This document shows positions 9,595 through 16,999 of a DNA stretch of 27,961 nt, one piece after another. Origin of the DNA: a virus. Below the pieces are notes generated by a model. The model was not told the DNA's origin, did not search any database, and worked only from the letters and a program-made list of their open reading frames with translations. Each line of letters begins with the position of its first letter. Position 1 is the first letter of the stretch. The stretch covers positions 1 through 27,961 of the IMG/VR virus record IMGVR_UViG_3300047170_000040; one strand, 5' to 3'. Position numbers and translations under genes: made by a program.

Positions 9595-9630
9595 AAACAA
9601 AAAGAGAGGAGCCGTCCGTGGCCCCTCTCT
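9595..9630 (-). terminator. Rho-independent terminator after the major capsid gene
   Basis: On the minus strand an 11-pair stem (AGAGAGGGGCC with GGCTCCTCTCT, one G-U pair) encloses the six-base loop ACGGAC and is followed at once by TTTTTG. It begins 18 bases past the capsid stop. The single non-Watson-Crick position is a wobble only when read as minus-strand RNA, which supports that direction. Confidence 0.9.
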
Positions 9631-9648
9631 GAAAATGCTAAACCAAAA

Positions 9649-10872
9649 TCAGGCCGACAGCGTGACCTGGCTGTTCCAGCCCGGAGCGTTGGTGCGGAGC
9701 TGCGCGTAGTAACCCACGCGAACTTCGCCGGCGTCCGCGTTGTACACGCGAAGCATTTCAAGGCCGTCGCCGTAGCGCAGAATTTGCGGAGCGTCGCCGA
9801 GCGACTCAAGAGCCCAAGTGTTCATCTGCATCAGATAACCTTGTTGCACTTGGCAGTTGCGATCAGGGAACACCTTGATCATCGAATTGGCTCCGTTGAC
9901 CATGATGCCGCGGAACGCGATCTCGGCGGGACCTTTCTCGGTGAAGTACTGGACCTTCGAGCCCAACGCTTTTTCAAGAGCCGAGTACGAGCCGAAGTTC
10001 GTGACGAACGTGTCGGGCTTGCCGCTTTCACGGGCCAGCAGGGCCGATGCGTCGACCAACGCTTCTTCGATCGATTGCGAAGCGCCGTTGTAACGGCCGC
10101 CGCCAAGGCGCCACGTATCCGACGAACGGTTCACGCCAAAGAAGTTATCGGTCGAAGTCGGCGCGGTCGCGGGAAGCCACCCGGCCAAGCCCGTGATCTT
10201 CGCATTCACGTCGCCTTGAACGAGCAAGAAGTCGGCCGCGGTCCAGCCAGTCGGAGATCCTGCTGCGCCGCCAAGGCCAGTCGCAGACACCGTGATCGCG
10301 CCGCCAGAGCGGTTAACCGCGATGATGTAGCCAAGGGCCGCGCGCGGAGTTCCGCCGTCGGTCGCGTTGGCTTGAATGACTTGGTTCAGTTCGAACTGAA
10401 CGACGTCGCCGGGGTTCGTCAGCGTAATGACGCCAGTCGAAATGCTGCCGATCGCGCCGATCGAGCCAGTGCCCGAGCGGAAGAGAGAGGACGCCAGCGA
10501 GTTCGTAGACGAACGGATCGCTCCGTCGACCACGAGCTTTGCGCCTTCGAGGAACGACATTTGGTCGGTGCGCGACGCAAGCATCGTTTGGTTGTCGAGG
10601 GTCGCAATCGAGTAATCAGACGCCCGCGTGAGCAAGAACGACTGAATTTGAACCGGCGACTGGTTGCCTTGCGCGTTGGCAAAGACCGAGCTTCGGCCTT
10701 GCGACACGCCGATGATGATCGGGATCGGCTTGTATTTGCCGCCGAAATCCGTGTTCTTCTTCAGCATCGCCAAAAGCGGGTTGTCAGCGTAGACAAGGTT
10801 CTCGACGGTCATGCCGTCGTACAGCTCTTTCAGAGCCGCGTTCATAGATGATAGGTCTAAATAAGCGCCCAC
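9649..10872 (-). CDS. Major capsid protein (407 aa)
   Basis: It forms the head shell. The protein has the size and layout of podovirus capsid proteins: a helical N-terminus (SSMNAALKELYDGMTVEN), a central beta-rich part with an insertion, and a C-terminus with LRYGDGLEMLRVYN and GYYAQLRTNAPGWN. I prefer GTG 10872 because AAGAAGG lies eight bases upstream; the in-frame GTG at 10878 is only two bases from that site. The gene follows the scaffold and ends in a strong terminator, as expected for the most abundant virion protein. Confidence 0.85.
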   Translation of the reverse strand: MGAYLDLSSMNAALKELYDGMTVENLVYADNPLLAMLKKNTDFGGKYKPIPIIIGVSQGRSSVFANAQGNQSPVQIQSFLLTRASDYSIATLDNQTMLASRTDQMSFLEGAKLVVDGAIRSSTNSLASSLFRSGTGSIGAIGSISTGVITLTNPGDVVQFELNQVIQANATDGGTPRAALGYIIAVNRSGGAITVSATGLGGAAGSPTGWTAADFLLVQGDVNAKITGLAGWLPATAPTSTDNFFGVNRSSDTWRLGGGRYNGASQSIEEALVDASALLARESGKPDTFVTNFGSYSALEKALGSKVQYFTEKGPAEIAFRGIMVNGANSMIKVFPDRNCQVQQGYLMQMNTWALESLGDAPQILRYGDGLEMLRVYNADAGEVRVGYYAQLRTNAPGWNSQVTLSA

Positions 10873-11045
10873 AGGCACATCCTTCTTCGCATAAGCGAAA
10901 GTTGTTTAGAGGTAGTTTTGACGTGTGCCTGCTAAACGGATGACCCGTGACTATCGATGACGCGGCTAAGGTATGCGCGAACCCAAAGGATCTATCTTCT
11001 AATCCCAGCCGCATGGAACGGCCGGGCCATATCAATAGCTGAAGG
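10873..11045 (-). promoter_or_regulatory. Leader of the capsid gene with a hairpin over the ribosome site
   Basis: This 173-base spacer separates scaffold and capsid genes. Near its end, minus-strand TTTCGC (10900-10895) can pair with GCGAAG (10890-10885) around a TTAT loop. The 3' arm overlaps the AAGAAGG ribosome site at 10881-10887, so pairing could limit initiation. I see no convincing sigma-70 promoter and no further gene in the spacer. Confidence 0.4.
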
Positions 11046-11948
11046 CTAGCCGTTGCCTTTGAGCTTTGCAAGGGCGCGCTGCATTCTATCGTTTTCGTTT
11101 GCTACAGAGAGCAGGCTCGGAGCGCTTGAAGTCGGGATTTGGCTTGAGAGCGTTGGAGATCCTGAACGCATCTCGCGCGCGGCGCTCTTAAGCCCGTCTT
11201 TGGCCTCGGCTTCCCTGCGCGCATAACGGGAGCTCATCTTTTTAGAGGTCGAGTTGATCTCATCCATCTGGTCTTCCAGATACTTTTCGACTAAATCGGC
11301 GGCCTCTTTCGTGCTCATGAGCTTTGGCTGCTTGCCTGGAGGGCTTCCCGCGCGCTTCCAGTTGGCGACCGATCTTTTCCAATGCTCTTCGACCGTGTCG
11401 GTAATGAGATCTTGCGATGCCGTCTTAAGCGTCAGTTCATAGGCTTCGGCATTTGATTCGACGTAGTCGTTTACTTCCTGCTTCCACGTTTCAAGCACCT
11501 GCTGCTGCTCGCGCTGGCTTTGCATGCGCTGTCGCTCGGCTTGCTCCTGCTCGCGACGCTGCGCTTCCTGGTCTCGCCTTTGAAGGTCGTCCTTGATAGC
11601 CTTCACCTCCATTTCAGGAGTCACTTGGCCGCCGTTGAGCTTGAACTGCGTCAGCTGGTCATAGGTCATGCCGAGCGTTTGCTGAAGGAACTGTTCCGGG
11701 TTCTGGCGTCCGCTCTGAACGAACTGCTCAAACTGCTTAATCTGCGCCTCGCGCTGAGCGATCTGCTGCTCGCGCGCCTGATAATTGCGTTGCTGGCGAT
11801 AGAGCATCTTCTGCTTGCGAGCCATCTGAGATAGGCGCTCGCTTAAAACCGGGTCTTCCTTTGGAGCTTCAGCGGCAGCAGGCGCAGCTCCTTCAATCGG
11901 CGCCGTTGCCGTTGCGTCTACGGGAGCCGACGTCGTCGTTTCAATCAT
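11046..11948 (-). CDS. Capsid scaffolding protein (300 aa)
   Basis: ATG at 11948 overlaps the previous stop by four bases. The first 35 residues are disordered and rich in Ala, Pro and Thr. Residues about 35-165 form a very strong coiled coil dense in Gln, Arg and Glu. The C-terminus is Ser-rich and ends in a basic helix (MQRALAKLKGNG), as in scaffolds whose basic C-terminus binds coat protein. The gene lies between portal and capsid genes, the standard place for podovirus scaffold. It is expected to guide procapsid assembly and then leave. No protease domain is visible. Confidence 0.8.
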   Translation of the reverse strand: MIETTTSAPVDATATAPIEGAAPAAAEAPKEDPVLSERLSQMARKQKMLYRQQRNYQAREQQIAQREAQIKQFEQFVQSGRQNPEQFLQQTLGMTYDQLTQFKLNGGQVTPEMEVKAIKDDLQRRDQEAQRREQEQAERQRMQSQREQQQVLETWKQEVNDYVESNAEAYELTLKTASQDLITDTVEEHWKRSVANWKRAGSPPGKQPKLMSTKEAADLVEKYLEDQMDEINSTSKKMSSRYARREAEAKDGLKSAAREMRSGSPTLSSQIPTSSAPSLLSVANENDRMQRALAKLKGNG

Positions 11949-12298
11949 GCGTTCTTCCTTTCGAGGTTTTCTTTCTGGATCTTCGCTATGCCTTGCTCAG
12001 CCTTTTCACGGGCCGCGCGACGCTTGTCGGCTTGCATGCCCCAGTGCTCCTCGATCGGCTCCTCTTTGATGAGCATGCGAGTCGTGACTCCGGCTTCGTC
12101 TCTCACGCTGGCTTCGCCGGTTGCGACGAGCTTGCGAAGGGCGTCGGGGTTCGTCTTGTGCCATTTGAAACGGTTCATCGCTTCAAATGACACAGGGTGT
12201 GCGAACGGCAGGCATTTCACCCAGAACGTGTCGTCAGGAAAGATGAGATAGACGTGGATGTACCTGGTCTGGCCAGGGGTAAAGTCCCAGAACTTCAT
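11945..12298 (-). CDS. Hypothetical protein in the head operon (117 aa)
   Basis: Both ends overlap neighbours by ATGA, so the gene is locked into the portal-scaffold unit. The N-terminal half is an aromatic-rich mixed domain (MKFWDFTPGQTRYIHVYLIF). The C-terminal third is a charged helix (ADKRRAAREKAEQGIAK). I do not recognise a family. A head assembly role is suggested only by position. Confidence 0.65.
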   Translation of the reverse strand: MKFWDFTPGQTRYIHVYLIFPDDTFWVKCLPFAHPVSFEAMNRFKWHKTNPDALRKLVATGEASVRDEAGVTTRMLIKEEPIEEHWGMQADKRRAAREKAEQGIAKIQKENLERKNA

Positions 12299-12537
12299 TC
12301 TTTGATTCCTTCGCTCGTAGTTTGCAAATTGATCTTCTCGACTCTGATTTCATCTGCATCGTCTTCGCCTGAAGTCACAAGCATCGTGATGCCCGACTGA
12401 AGGCAAAAGGAATTGAGCGCGCGGGCAAGCGCACGGCGATGCGATTCAAGCGTCCCCTTTTTAAGGACGATGTGGGCGTAGGTGCCCTTGACGAACTTAA
12501 TCTTTCGAAGCTGGCTCATCGCGAATAGCGGGCTCAA
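12295..12537 (-). CDS. Small basic hypothetical protein (80 aa)
   Basis: The stop of the portal gene overlaps a TTG start at 12537 (TTGA). An alternative is ATG at 12519, six codons later, giving 74 residues. The protein has an alternating basic/hydrophobic start (LRKIKFVKGTYAHIVLKK) and an acidic end. No motif is recognised. It lies in the head operon between portal and scaffold. Confidence 0.6.
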   Translation of the reverse strand: MSPLFAMSQLRKIKFVKGTYAHIVLKKGTLESHRRALARALNSFCLQSGITMLVTSGEDDADEIRVEKINLQTTSEGIKE

Positions 12538-14432
12538 GCAGCTGATCCCGGTACGTTTTGAACTAAATCGGATTGAGGTTGATCTTGGGGCGCTGCCTGA
12601 GGCGGAGCCATCGCCGCTTGAGCGGCTGCTTGCTGGGCCGCAGCCGCGGCCTTTGCCTTATCCTGAAGATCCTGGACCCGGGATGCGAACGTGCGCAGCA
12701 GATCAAGCTTCTCTTCGGACGCGCCTGCGAGCTTCGCCTGGCTGTAATACTCAAGGTACATCTCTTGCGCCAAGACGAGGTCGTCCTGCGGCTCGGGAGG
12801 CGTGAACTCGCCGTCCGCATCGAGCATCTTCTCAAACACCATATGGAGGTAATCCTCCTGGCTATCCTGGAGAGAATCGATCTGCTCAAGATCGGGGAAG
12901 TCCATGAGGCGCTTGCCTTGCCTTGGCGTATAGAACCCGGCTTGGATGAACTCCTGAACCGCTTGCAGGCGTCCTGCGGGCTCGTCAGGCAATGACGAGA
13001 CCGGGAAGGCCTTCATCACGTACTCGTCATCTTCAAGATCGATCTCAGCCCAATCGATCTCCTCGATGAAGCGCTTGCCCGGAACCTTTACCTTGAACTC
13101 GCCTTCGGTCTCGTAGATGTCCTTTGCGCAATCAATCGAGAGCTTGGCTAGGTCCAGGAAGAAGTTCTCGTAGCGCTGGCCGATGATGTTGAACCGGTCG
13201 CTCTCGATGTCGTTGTACTCGCGAAGCGCTTTGCCGGAGTTCAGCCCCTGAGGCTTTTCGCTTGCGGCCGACAGCATCGACACTCCAATTTGGTCAAAAG
13301 CTAAGCCCTTTAAGCGTTCGAAGTGGCTGTACATCTCCATCGGCACGATAGGCGGCACGATGTATTGAGGCGGCGTGTTTGAGTAGGTGAGGATCGTCCC
13401 GACGTCGTTGTTGAAATGCTCCTTTACGATCTTTGAGCCGTTTTCCATCAAGATTTTAAAGGTGCCTGAGAGCTGCATCGAGCGCTGGATCAGCCAAAGC
13501 AGCTTATTCATCTCAAGCTGGATGCTTTGAATCTGCTCAGCGCCCCCTTGCGCCCACCAACCGAACTGGCGCTTCGACCAGGGCAGGAAGGCGAAAGGAA
13601 AGAAGTCCTTCTTGTAGTCCTCGCTGAAAAGCTCGCCTTCTGGGATCGTGATGCAGTGGATGCCGTCTTTCGCGTCAGGGCCTGACGGCAAATGCCAGCT
13701 TTCGCAGACGGTAATTTGATCCGCCACGTTCTGGTAGACGCCCGTGAGGTCGGAAGTCGTGCTGCTCGCGGTTGCTAGGAGCTTAGCCTTGCCTGGAAAC
13801 ATCTCGATCAATACGTCGCGGTCGATGTTTTTAACCCTATGAAGCTGACGCGGCATGCCGTTAAAGGCTTCAGCCCAATCGACGTAGATCTCAGATGCGA
13901 GGACCCGGTCCCACTTCACGCGCTTGTGATGCTCGTAAACCTGGATGATGCCGTCGCCCCAGATGAACGAATCTCGAAAAGCGTCGACGCCTTTGCGATA
14001 AGCGTGGTTCTCGTAAAAGATGCCGTCGGTGAACTTGTTTAGCTTCTTCGCCTTGCGCTGCATCATGTAATCCCCGCCGGACGTCAAGAAGTAGGGCTTC
14101 GGCTTGTTCTTCGCCATCTTGGCCGTGATCGTGTCGCCGCAGCTCTGGACCACGTTGTAGCTGGTGCGCTCTTTCACGACGTTCGCGGTGCTTGAGGCTT
14201 TCGTCATGGAAAGGCCGTTTACGCCCATCATCGTGACGTTGCCGTAAAGCCTCGTTGAAATCTGGTACTGGCTTTGGCGCTTGCTGTCGAACTCCATCAG
14301 CATCTTCACGATGCGGGTGACCGATTGCGCAAGCTCGTCTTTGCTTGCTAGCCACCATCGCTTGTTTACCGTCGAAGCTTTATTTTCGACCGAATCGCCC
14401 GACTTGAACGTCGTGAAATCTACTTTTTGCAT
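12534..14432 (-). CDS. Portal protein (632 aa)
   Basis: It forms the dodecameric DNA entry channel at one head vertex. ATG at 14432 has AAAGG seven bases upstream. The length, the helix-rich middle, the hydrophobic/aromatic core region (FFPFAFLPWSKRQFGWW) and an Ala/Gln-rich disordered tail (QAAAQAAMAPPQAAPQDQ) fit large podovirus portals. It lies between the large terminase with one small gene and the scaffold, the canonical order. There is no short diagnostic motif, so the call depends on size, character and synteny. Confidence 0.8.
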   Translation of the reverse strand: MQKVDFTTFKSGDSVENKASTVNKRWWLASKDELAQSVTRIVKMLMEFDSKRQSQYQISTRLYGNVTMMGVNGLSMTKASSTANVVKERTSYNVVQSCGDTITAKMAKNKPKPYFLTSGGDYMMQRKAKKLNKFTDGIFYENHAYRKGVDAFRDSFIWGDGIIQVYEHHKRVKWDRVLASEIYVDWAEAFNGMPRQLHRVKNIDRDVLIEMFPGKAKLLATASSTTSDLTGVYQNVADQITVCESWHLPSGPDAKDGIHCITIPEGELFSEDYKKDFFPFAFLPWSKRQFGWWAQGGAEQIQSIQLEMNKLLWLIQRSMQLSGTFKILMENGSKIVKEHFNNDVGTILTYSNTPPQYIVPPIVPMEMYSHFERLKGLAFDQIGVSMLSAASEKPQGLNSGKALREYNDIESDRFNIIGQRYENFFLDLAKLSIDCAKDIYETEGEFKVKVPGKRFIEEIDWAEIDLEDDEYVMKAFPVSSLPDEPAGRLQAVQEFIQAGFYTPRQGKRLMDFPDLEQIDSLQDSQEDYLHMVFEKMLDADGEFTPPEPQDDLVLAQEMYLEYYSQAKLAGASEEKLDLLRTFASRVQDLQDKAKAAAAAQQAAAQAAMAPPQAAPQDQPQSDLVQNVPGSAA

Positions 14433-14460
14433 TGCTCATCCTTTGAGTAATGGCTGGTTT

Positions 14461-14706
14461 TTACTTTTCGTCTTGAGCTGGCTCTTCCATGCCTTCGGAC
14501 GCCATGAACAGAAGCTGATCGTCCGGCGGCATCATGTCGTAGAGGGATGGCTTCTCAGGGATGACGGGACCTGCTTCGTAGCCCGTGAGCTCGAACTCGA
14601 GCGCATGGTATTTGAGCTTTCGGATCTGGTGTTTTTTAGCTAGCTCAATGAACGCTTCCGCTGCCGCAAGCTCATTAGCCAACTCCGTGGCCTTTTCTTC
14701 CGTCAC
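14461..14706 (-). CDS. Small acidic helical protein between terminase and portal (81 aa)
   Basis: The start is GTG at 14706, overlapping the terminase stop as GTGA. The N-terminus is a strong amphipathic helix (ATELANELAAAEAFIELAKK). The C-terminus is acidic with Met and Pro. It may be a head accessory or adaptor. No family is recognised. Confidence 0.65.
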   Translation of the reverse strand: MTEEKATELANELAAAEAFIELAKKHQIRKLKYHALEFELTGYEAGPVIPEKPSLYDMMPPDDQLLFMASEGMEEPAQDEK

Positions 14707-16070
14707 TGATCATCCCCCATCATCTGGTCGAACATCCTATCCTCTTCAAGCTTGCGTTCAAGGAATTGCATGGCTTCGTCTTCCTGCTGCCTAAACCACG
14801 CAGGCGTCGACGGCTTTGGCTTCTCGACTTCCGGCTCATGCAGCCAATGTAAACACTCTCTGTATGAATAAAGCACCGCGTCGCAAATATCCGAATGGAA
14901 GGCGTCGCTGACGACGAGGCGATCGGGCGTGCTTTTCTCCCAGTCCCACTTAAGCCGCATGGAATCTTGCGCGAACTGGCCGTTTGGCTTGGCGAAGAAC
15001 TTCTTGGTGCGCAAGGCGTCGTTGAGCAGCTCGTAGTATTCGTTTTTGCGGGTTTTTTCGGCCGCGACGATCGGCAAAGCGTAACGCCTGCGCATCTCTT
15101 CTGCGATCTTGGCGCCAAGGCCGCCCGTATCCATGACGATGCGGTTTGGGTCGTAGCGCTTGATGCAGCCCTCAAGCTGATGGACGAGCTCGGTGATGCC
15201 CTGCTGCGGCTTCACGATCTCTTCGACCAGGTAGCAAGCGTCGTAAAGGTCGTTCCAAGCGATGACGGCTATCGCGTCCGCGTCATTGAAGCCGATGTCG
15301 ACGCCTAGAATGTACTGCCAAGGGCGCACAGAAGGAGGCAGAGAATCAAAGCCGTTAAGTCCTGAGTTCCATTTGATGACGAGAGCGCCGAGATCCAGAA
15401 CCCACCGACCATAATACTCGCGAACAAGAGTAGGGCTTTTGTCATCCCAGCCCTTCTTCTTTTTGAGATCATCGATGAATCCTTTGGGATCGACTTCGAG
15501 ATATGGGTTGTCGAATAACGACCAAGCGTGCCGCGAAAAGCCATGGCGCCCCTCCTCTGAGATTTCAAAAAAGTAACCGGACGGCAGAGGCCCTGGCGTG
15601 CCCGTCAGCGCGATCCAGCCGTCTTTGTAATCGATGATGGCAGGACCGAGCACGTCATCCACAAGATTCTCAACATGTGGACCAAAATCCTGACACTCGT
15701 CGATCGCGGCGCCCGGCGTCTTGATGCCCTTGAGCCTGCGGATGAAGTTCTTCATGTCGGCGCCAAAGAGCTGAAGCTTCGACTGATTGGGCAAAGTCAT
15801 CGTGAGGTCTGACTCGGTGAACGCAGCCTTGATATTATGCTTGTCCGAGATCTCATGCAGGATATTCCACATGATGTTTTTCGCCGACTCGCGCGTCAGC
15901 GCAACGTACGGGCAGAAGCTGCCTGGATGCTTCATCATCGTCCTGATGAAGCGGTAAGCGACGGCGGTCGACTTGCCGGCCCTTCGCGTGCAGCAAGCCG
16001 ACACGTAGCGGGCCGGGTCCATCACGAAGGCGTCCTGCTGCGGATAGCTTAGGTCGCGGACGGATTCCAA
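14703..16070 (-). CDS. terL: Terminase large subunit (455 aa as counted from TTG; start uncertain)
   Basis: This is the ATP-driven DNA packaging motor and headful/end nuclease. Counting from TTG 16070, an adenine-binding PQQ lies at 10-12, Walker A CTRRAGKST at 27-35, Walker B AAIDE at 121-125 and the coupling motif LTGTPG at 155-160. The RNase H-like nuclease has D258 (LGVDIG), D314 (IVMDTGG) and D394/D397 (HSDICD). All catalytic residues expected for the family are present. The TTG has no ribosome site, and the frame stays open upstream past the neighbouring stop at 16139 without ATG, GTG or TTG. A CTG or ATT start there is possible. Starting at the next GTG/ATG (codons 16-17) would lose the PQQ motif. 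Confidence 0.93.
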   Translation of the reverse strand: MESVRDLSYPQQDAFVMDPARYVSACCTRRAGKSTAVAYRFIRTMMKHPGSFCPYVALTRESAKNIMWNILHEISDKHNIKAAFTESDLTMTLPNQSKLQLFGADMKNFIRRLKGIKTPGAAIDECQDFGPHVENLVDDVLGPAIIDYKDGWIALTGTPGPLPSGYFFEISEEGRHGFSRHAWSLFDNPYLEVDPKGFIDDLKKKKGWDDKSPTLVREYYGRWVLDLGALVIKWNSGLNGFDSLPPSVRPWQYILGVDIGFNDADAIAVIAWNDLYDACYLVEEIVKPQQGITELVHQLEGCIKRYDPNRIVMDTGGLGAKIAEEMRRRYALPIVAAEKTRKNEYYELLNDALRTKKFFAKPNGQFAQDSMRLKWDWEKSTPDRLVVSDAFHSDICDAVLYSYRECLHWLHEPEVEKPKPSTPAWFRQQEDEAMQFLERKLEEDRMFDQMMGDDQ

Positions 16071-16138
16071 GGGCGAGGAGGCTTCGGCGAGCCTTGCGGC
16101 TTCAAGCCTTGAGAGAATGACTTCTAAACGCGCCGTGC

Positions 16139-16378
16139 TCAGGCTGATTTCCCTTTGGAGGGCTCTTCGCTGAAAAACTCGATGTAGGGCGTATTGGTGA
16201 ACGGCACCGCTATGCGAACTCCGTTGAATACGAAGTGGATGCCGAAGCTTAAAATCTCAATCGGCTCAGCGCCCAAGTTGGCGGCGTGGCGCTCAGTCGA
16301 TAAGCTTGAAAGAACGGTGCCGCCCGCTTGAACCGCGTCGTGAAAGCGCACCATCTTGACGTTCATCTTTTTGCTCAT
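16139..16378 (-). CDS. Small hypothetical protein upstream of terminase (79 aa)
   Basis: ATG at 16378 follows a run of nine G one base upstream. The protein is mixed, basic at the N-terminus (MSKKMNVKMVRFHD), with a central beta-like part (IEILSFGIHFVFNGVRIAVPF) and a polar end. It resembles a small beta domain. No function is assigned. The terminase frame remains open back into this gene, so true overlap is possible. Confidence 0.6.
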   Translation of the reverse strand: MSKKMNVKMVRFHDAVQAGGTVLSSLSTERHAANLGAEPIEILSFGIHFVFNGVRIAVPFTNTPYIEFFSEEPSKGKSA

Positions 16379-16379
16379 G

Positions 16380-16388
16380 CCCCCCCCC
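16380..16388 (-). promoter_or_regulatory. Nine-G run at a ribosome binding position
   Basis: Minus-strand CCC followed by nine G and C lies directly before ATG 16378. G runs serve as ribosome sites elsewhere in this window. A homopolymer of this length is prone to slippage in replication and to sequencing error, so its length may vary among genomes. Confidence 0.5.
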
Positions 16389-16397
16389 GGGATCTGA

Positions 16398-16811
16398 TCA
16401 GAATCGATACGGATCGTATTTTAGTTCCATGTCCTTGCGAGCGACGAAGCTTGCGCATGGATCCGTCCAGTGCGTGAAGGCGCTCATCCGAGATAAGCCG
16501 GACGCTTCGAAGAGCATCCTCGCGATTCCATTCTTCCGCCACACGTCTCGCACGTAGCAGTAATGGATGGTTTCAGGCTCAAAAGCAATGAAGCCTAAGA
16601 TGACGCCCGGCTCGTCAGGGAACGTGGCGATCATGACGTTTGATTTCGGCCGCATCGACATCGCCGTGATCTTGCTTGCCTCGCCAAGATAGTAAACGTC
16701 GTCCCTGATGCTTTTTGCGAAGGGCGACGTGTTCCTGAAGGATTTAAGCCACGAATCGTAGATGAAGGACTTATCGCCGGCCTCAAAGGCCCTGACTACG
16801 ATTCCCGTCAT
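16398..16811 (-). CDS. GNAT-like N-acetyltransferase (137 aa)
   Basis: GNAT enzymes transfer an acetyl group from acetyl-CoA to an amine. Residues 72-100 show the typical strand-helix core (LGFIAFEPE, then YVRDVWRKNGIARML). R92-K-N-G-I-A97 matches the pyrophosphate-binding R/Q-x-x-G-x-G/A motif A. The length is slightly short for the family. It starts with an ATGA overlap with the gene before it. Phage GNAT genes near packaging genes are known, but the substrate cannot be read from sequence. Confidence 0.7.
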   Translation of the reverse strand: MTGIVVRAFEAGDKSFIYDSWLKSFRNTSPFAKSIRDDVYYLGEASKITAMSMRPKSNVMIATFPDEPGVILGFIAFEPETIHYCYVRDVWRKNGIARMLFEASGLSRMSAFTHWTDPCASFVARKDMELKYDPYRF

Positions 16812-16996
16812 TGGATCGACCTCAACGCATGCAAGTGCTCTCGAAGGATGAGCTCGTGAGTATCGTTCATGATCCAGGTGATTTCCTCGAAATCATGCTC
16901 TTCCATGAGCTCGATGATCCGTTTGATCTGCTCTGAGAGCGAATCGAGGATGTCGCTCATCTCTTCTGGCGGCGAATCTTGGTCGAACTGGGCCAT
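16808..16996 (-). CDS. Small acidic helical protein (62 aa)
   Basis: ATG at 16996 has GAGG close upstream and starts three bases after the methyltransferase stop. The protein is almost wholly helical and acidic (SEQIKRIIELMEEHDFEEI), with no Cys or membrane segment. It overlaps the acetyltransferase gene by ATGA. Function unknown. Confidence 0.6.
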   Translation of the reverse strand: MAQFDQDSPPEEMSDILDSLSEQIKRIIELMEEHDFEEITWIMNDTHELILREHLHALRSIQ

Positions 16997-16999
16997 GCC

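Noticed and set aside
10784-11071. Minus-strand open frame of 95 codons across the scaffold-capsid spacer
   Set aside because: It mostly overlaps the capsid start in another frame, has no ribosome site and no recognisable protein character.
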